The translations under genes were made by a program, and so were the position numbers. A stretch of DNA of 64,000 nucleotides, from NCBI RefSeq assembly GCF_000626635.1, contig NZ_CP007451.1:2480001-2544000 (forward strand). The letters run 5' to 3'. The notes beneath the pieces are model-generated. The model did no database searches, was not told the DNA's origin, and saw only the letters and a list, made by a program, of their open reading frames with translations. Of the stretch, positions 61,906 through 64,000 are shown piece by piece (position 1 is the first letter of the stretch; each line of letters starts with the position of its first letter). This DNA comes from Draconibacterium orientale. Its GTDB lineage: Bacteria; Bacteroidota; Bacteroidia; Bacteroidales; Prolixibacteraceae.

Positions 61906-62592
61906 ATGAAGAATAAAACATTAGTGGTTCTTGCCCTTTTTGTGGCAGGAATATTTTTGAATAGTTGTAGCTCGTTGCAAAATGCCAATAGCTCGCAAAA
62001 AGGTGCAGGAATTGGAGTAGCCGCAGGAGCTGCTTTAGGCGCGTTAATCGGCGGAAAAGATAACCGTGCGGCAGGCGCTTTGGTTGGCGCTGCCGTTGGT
62101 GGTGGGGCCGGTGCAATTATTGGAAAACAAATGGATAAACAGGCCGAAGAAATTGAAACCACAATGCCCGGTGCCGAAGTAGTACGTAGCGAAGAAGGAA
62201 TTCAGTTAATTCTGGACGAAAATGCCGATGTGCGTTTCGAGTTCGACAGCTCAGCGCTTACAAGTGCTTCGCAAACCAACCTGGGAAAACTGGTTGAGGT
62301 TTTTAATAGATACCCTGATACTGACATTTTGGTAATCGGGCATACCGACAGCGATGGCGCAGAATCATACAACCAAACCTTATCCGAAAAACGGGCCGCA
62401 TCGGTTGTTGGTTTCCTAAAATCAAATGGTATTCAGGCTGCAAGATTAAGTTCGGTTGGAATGGGCGAATCGCAGCCACGGGCAACAAACGACACCAAAG
62501 CGGGTAAAGCCCAAAACCGCAGGGTGGAATTTACCATTACAGCCAACGAAGACATGGTAAATGCTGCAAAAGCACAGGCCGGCGAGCAATAA
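61906..62592 (+). CDS. OmpA-family lipoprotein with glycine zipper
   Basis: 228 residues. A lipobox leader (MKNKTLVVLALFVAGIFLNSC), a glycine-zipper segment (GAGIGVAAGAALGALIGG, GALVGAAVGGGAGAIIGKQ) that inserts into membrane, then an OmpA C-terminal domain: VRFEFDSSALTSASQTNL, LVIGHTDSDGAESYNQTLSEKRAASVVGFL and GMGESQPRATNDTKAGKAQNRRVEFTI, with the Asp and Arg that bind diaminopimelate. It anchors the outer membrane to peptidoglycan. Similar to Pal/YiaD proteins. Confidence 0.93.
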   Translation: MKNKTLVVLALFVAGIFLNSCSSLQNANSSQKGAGIGVAAGAALGALIGGKDNRAAGALVGAAVGGGAGAIIGKQMDKQAEEIETTMPGAEVVRSEEGIQLILDENADVRFEFDSSALTSASQTNLGKLVEVFNRYPDTDILVIGHTDSDGAESYNQTLSEKRAASVVGFLKSNGIQAARLSSVGMGESQPRATNDTKAGKAQNRRVEFTITANEDMVNAAKAQAGEQ

Positions 62593-62613
62593 TAAACGTA
62601 AACTACTACAAAA

Positions 62614-62690
62614 TTGATAGTCTCACTTTAAGTGAGGCTATCAATAATTTATGTCTAATGATAAACTTACTCTGAAAGAGGCTATCATTA
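62614..62690. repeat. Two adjacent REP-like hairpins between ompA-like gene and rpsP
   Basis: TTGATAGTCTCACTT (62614) is inverted at 62630-62644 with one mismatch. A weaker relative spans 62655-62690 (TAATGATA ... TATCATTA). Both share AAGTGAGGCTATCA-like cores with the hairpin at 21143. Confidence 0.65.
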
Positions 62691-62736
62691 AATCGAAAAA
62701 TACTATTTCAAAACTTTCAGGAACAGAAATTTATAC

Positions 62737-62744
62737 TATCTTTG
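62737..62744 (+). promoter_or_regulatory. -7 box (TATCTTTG) of rpsP
   Basis: Fits TAnnTTTG, 33 bp before ATG 62777. It shows that the longer in-frame reading from 62651 is not translated. Confidence 0.55.
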
Positions 62745-62776
62745 CGCCACATTTTTCAAAATTAAAAAATAGAATT

Positions 62777-63376
62777 ATGCCAGTAAAAATGAGATTAGCG
62801 CGACACGGTCGCAAACGCTACGCATACTACCACATTGTAGTAGCTGATAGCAGGGCGCCACGAGATGGCAGGTACATTGAGAGAATTGGCACGTACAATC
62901 CTAACACTGATCCTGCTACTATCGATCTCGATTTTGACAAAGCTTACGACTGGCTTGTTAAAGGCGCACAACCAACCGACACTGTAAGAGCAATTTTGTC
63001 TTACAAAGGTGTATTGTACAAAAAACACCTGATGGGTGGAGTTAAAAAAGGAGCTTTCGATGAAGCTGAAGCTGAGAAACGTTTAGAAAACTGGATTGCA
63101 GCAAAAGAAGCTAAAATTCAGGCAAAAATCGACCGTTTGGCCGGTGATGCCGCTGCAGAAGCTGATAAACAACTGGAAGCTGAGAAGAAAGTCAACGAAG
63201 AAAGAGCTGCCGCTATTGCTGCAAGAGAAGCAGAATTAGCTGCCGAAGCCGAAGCTGCTGCTAAAGAAACTGAAGCTGAAGCCGCTGCTGAAGAAGTAGA
63301 AGAAGAGGCAACTGCTGAAGTTGAAGAAACTCCTGAAGCTAACGCTTCGGAAGAAGAAAAAGGTGCGGAATCTTAA
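62777..63376 (+). CDS. rpsP: Ribosomal protein S16 with long acidic C-terminal extension
   Basis: 199 residues from ATG 62777. [20 protein letters not shown] is the S16 start, with [22 protein letters not shown] and [19 protein letters not shown] completing the ~80-residue domain of the 30S subunit. The remaining ~110 residues are an Ala/Glu/Lys-rich, probably helical and then disordered tail ([19 protein letters not shown]), known from other Bacteroidota S16 proteins but absent from E. coli. An upstream in-frame extension to 62651 contains the promoter and a hairpin and is rejected. Confidence 0.96.
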   Translation: MPVKMRLARHGRKRYAYYHIVVADSRAPRDGRYIERIGTYNPNTDPATIDLDFDKAYDWLVKGAQPTDTVRAILSYKGVLYKKHLMGGVKKGAFDEAEAEKRLENWIAAKEAKIQAKIDRLAGDAAAEADKQLEAEKKVNEERAAAIAAREAELAAEAEAAAKETEAEAAAEEVEEEATAEVEETPEANASEEEKGAES

Positions 63377-63399
63377 GAAAGACAACTCATCTTATTATA

Positions 63400-63434
63400 G
63401 AAAACCACTTGCCGTTGGGCAGGTGGTTTTTTTT
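63400..63434 (+). terminator. Rho-independent terminator after rpsP
   Basis: AAACCACTTGCC/GCAGGTGGTTT stem, loop GTTGG region, then TTTTT. Confidence 0.85.
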
Positions 63435-64000
63435 CTGAAAGTCCCCATCATTCTTATCTGTATTGCCTTTTGTGTTTCGTCCGGAAGAACCATCTGGCTT
63501 CGATCTGCTTTCTTCGCCGGACGATTCGCTTTGGTCATTTCATCCCAGCGCTACGCACCGGGTTACCTGCCTGTCGGCAGACAGGTTCATATTAGACGCT
63601 TCCAGCGTCATGTAAAATTTGCAATTCCGACATAGCTGGCCAATAAAGTCGTTTTAACTTTGTCATCCAATTCAATATCCCGAAGGGATAAAATAGGATT
63701 AACCTCGGGTGAAACCCGGGGTTGATGTGAAAGTAAATCAAAGGCGCAAATAATCAGTTATTCAACGCACAACTGCTGTATGCGCCTTGTAATCTGAATG
63801 TTTTTATGAAATGCTGTCGTTAGGCCTCACTTTCATCACTGTTGGTGATTCCCGGGAATCATGAATGTTTTTTGTAAGTCTCCGCCTGATAATAAAAACA
63901 AAGGTTCACGCAAAGCTCGCTAAGTTTTTCGCAAAGCGAACGAAGCAGATTATCCGGATTGCTAAAAGCCTTTGCATACTTTGCGCTTCTTTGTTTCTTT
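63435..64000. repeat. Repeat-rich intergenic tail
   Basis: No gene seen. CCTGTCGGCAGACAGG (63572 region), CCCGAAGGGATA and AACCTCGGGTGAAACCCGGGGTT (63697-63723) are short palindromes of common Bacteroidota intergenic types. The last 100 bp contain TTCACGCAAAGCTCGCTAAG and, inverted, CTTTGCATACTTTGCGCTTC, resembling the ends of GxxExxY-type cassettes; the window stops before anything can be concluded. Confidence 0.5.

Noticed and set aside
62651-62776. 42-codon N-terminal extension of S16
   Set aside because: It contains a REP-like hairpin and the -7 box; [13 protein letters not shown] is the conserved S16 start.
63321-63635. 104-codon frame overlapping the S16 end
   Set aside because: It reads through the rpsP terminator and the intergenic repeats.

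Overview
The window reads as chromosomal DNA of a Bacteroidota bacterium. The support is: candidate promoters of the TTTG...TAnnTTTG type; start codons preceded by AT-rich sequence instead of strong Shine-Dalgarno sites; a hybrid sensor built on a propeller-type periplasmic domain; an S16 protein with a long acidic tail; an HU-like/SPOR protein; and methylmalonyl-CoA mutase subunits. Placement in the Marinilabiliales (Prolixibacteraceae-like) is only an impression from gene style. No rRNA, tRNA or CRISPR array was seen.

Layout. 0-2 kb: a PatB/MalY-type C-S lyase (cut by the window edge) and a ComB-like phosphatase. 2-5 kb: three tandem paralogues of a small secreted two-domain protein; two more copies lie at 34.4-36 kb. 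5-21 kb: a co-oriented export locus with an ABC ATPase, a permease fused to a large extracytoplasmic region, TolC, a membrane-fusion lipoprotein, an RND pump, a second RND pump fused to extra membrane helices and a complete ABC ATPase, and a small ABC permease. 21-22.7 kb: a repeat cluster, a MazEF pair and an array of TTATCAC boxes phased at 21 bp. 22.7-30 kb: U32 protein, a frameshifted barrel gene, a Tat-exported isomerase-like protein, an acyltransferase-like membrane protein, MscS and an acyl-CoA synthetase. 30-34 kb: a LytS/LytTR two-component operon bracketed by two copies of a three-half-site array that matches the LytTR binding pattern; the downstream copy precedes a candidate terminator-ended transcript. 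36-41 kb: a RelE-type toxin-antitoxin pair and methylmalonyl-CoA mutase, whose two subunit genes are separated by a GxxExxY gene. 41-54 kb: fasciclin proteins, MetRS, a HAD phosphatase, LD-carboxypeptidase, YraN, MmcQ/YjbR, a C1 peptidase, an S4 protein, a nucleoside hydrolase, dodecin and DoxX. 54-61 kb: an HU/SPOR protein, GalE, a MITE with 11-bp target duplications, a PAS histidine kinase, a frameshifted IS110-type element and RfbB. 61-64 kb: a lipocalin-like lipoprotein, an OmpA-like protein, S16 and a repeat-rich tail.

The strongest leads are: (1) the RND-ABC fusion inside a hybrid ATP/proton-driven export locus; (2) the LytTR arrays with matched spacing to -7 boxes, predicting autoregulation plus a regulated small transcript; (3) GxxExxY genes bracketed by imperfect inverted repeats inside two operons, plus a solo copy of the repeat elsewhere; (4) the 21-bp phased TTATCAC array; (5) the 385-bp MITE. 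Two homopolymer frameshifts (T8 at 24492, A9 at 59320) may be biological or assembly errors.
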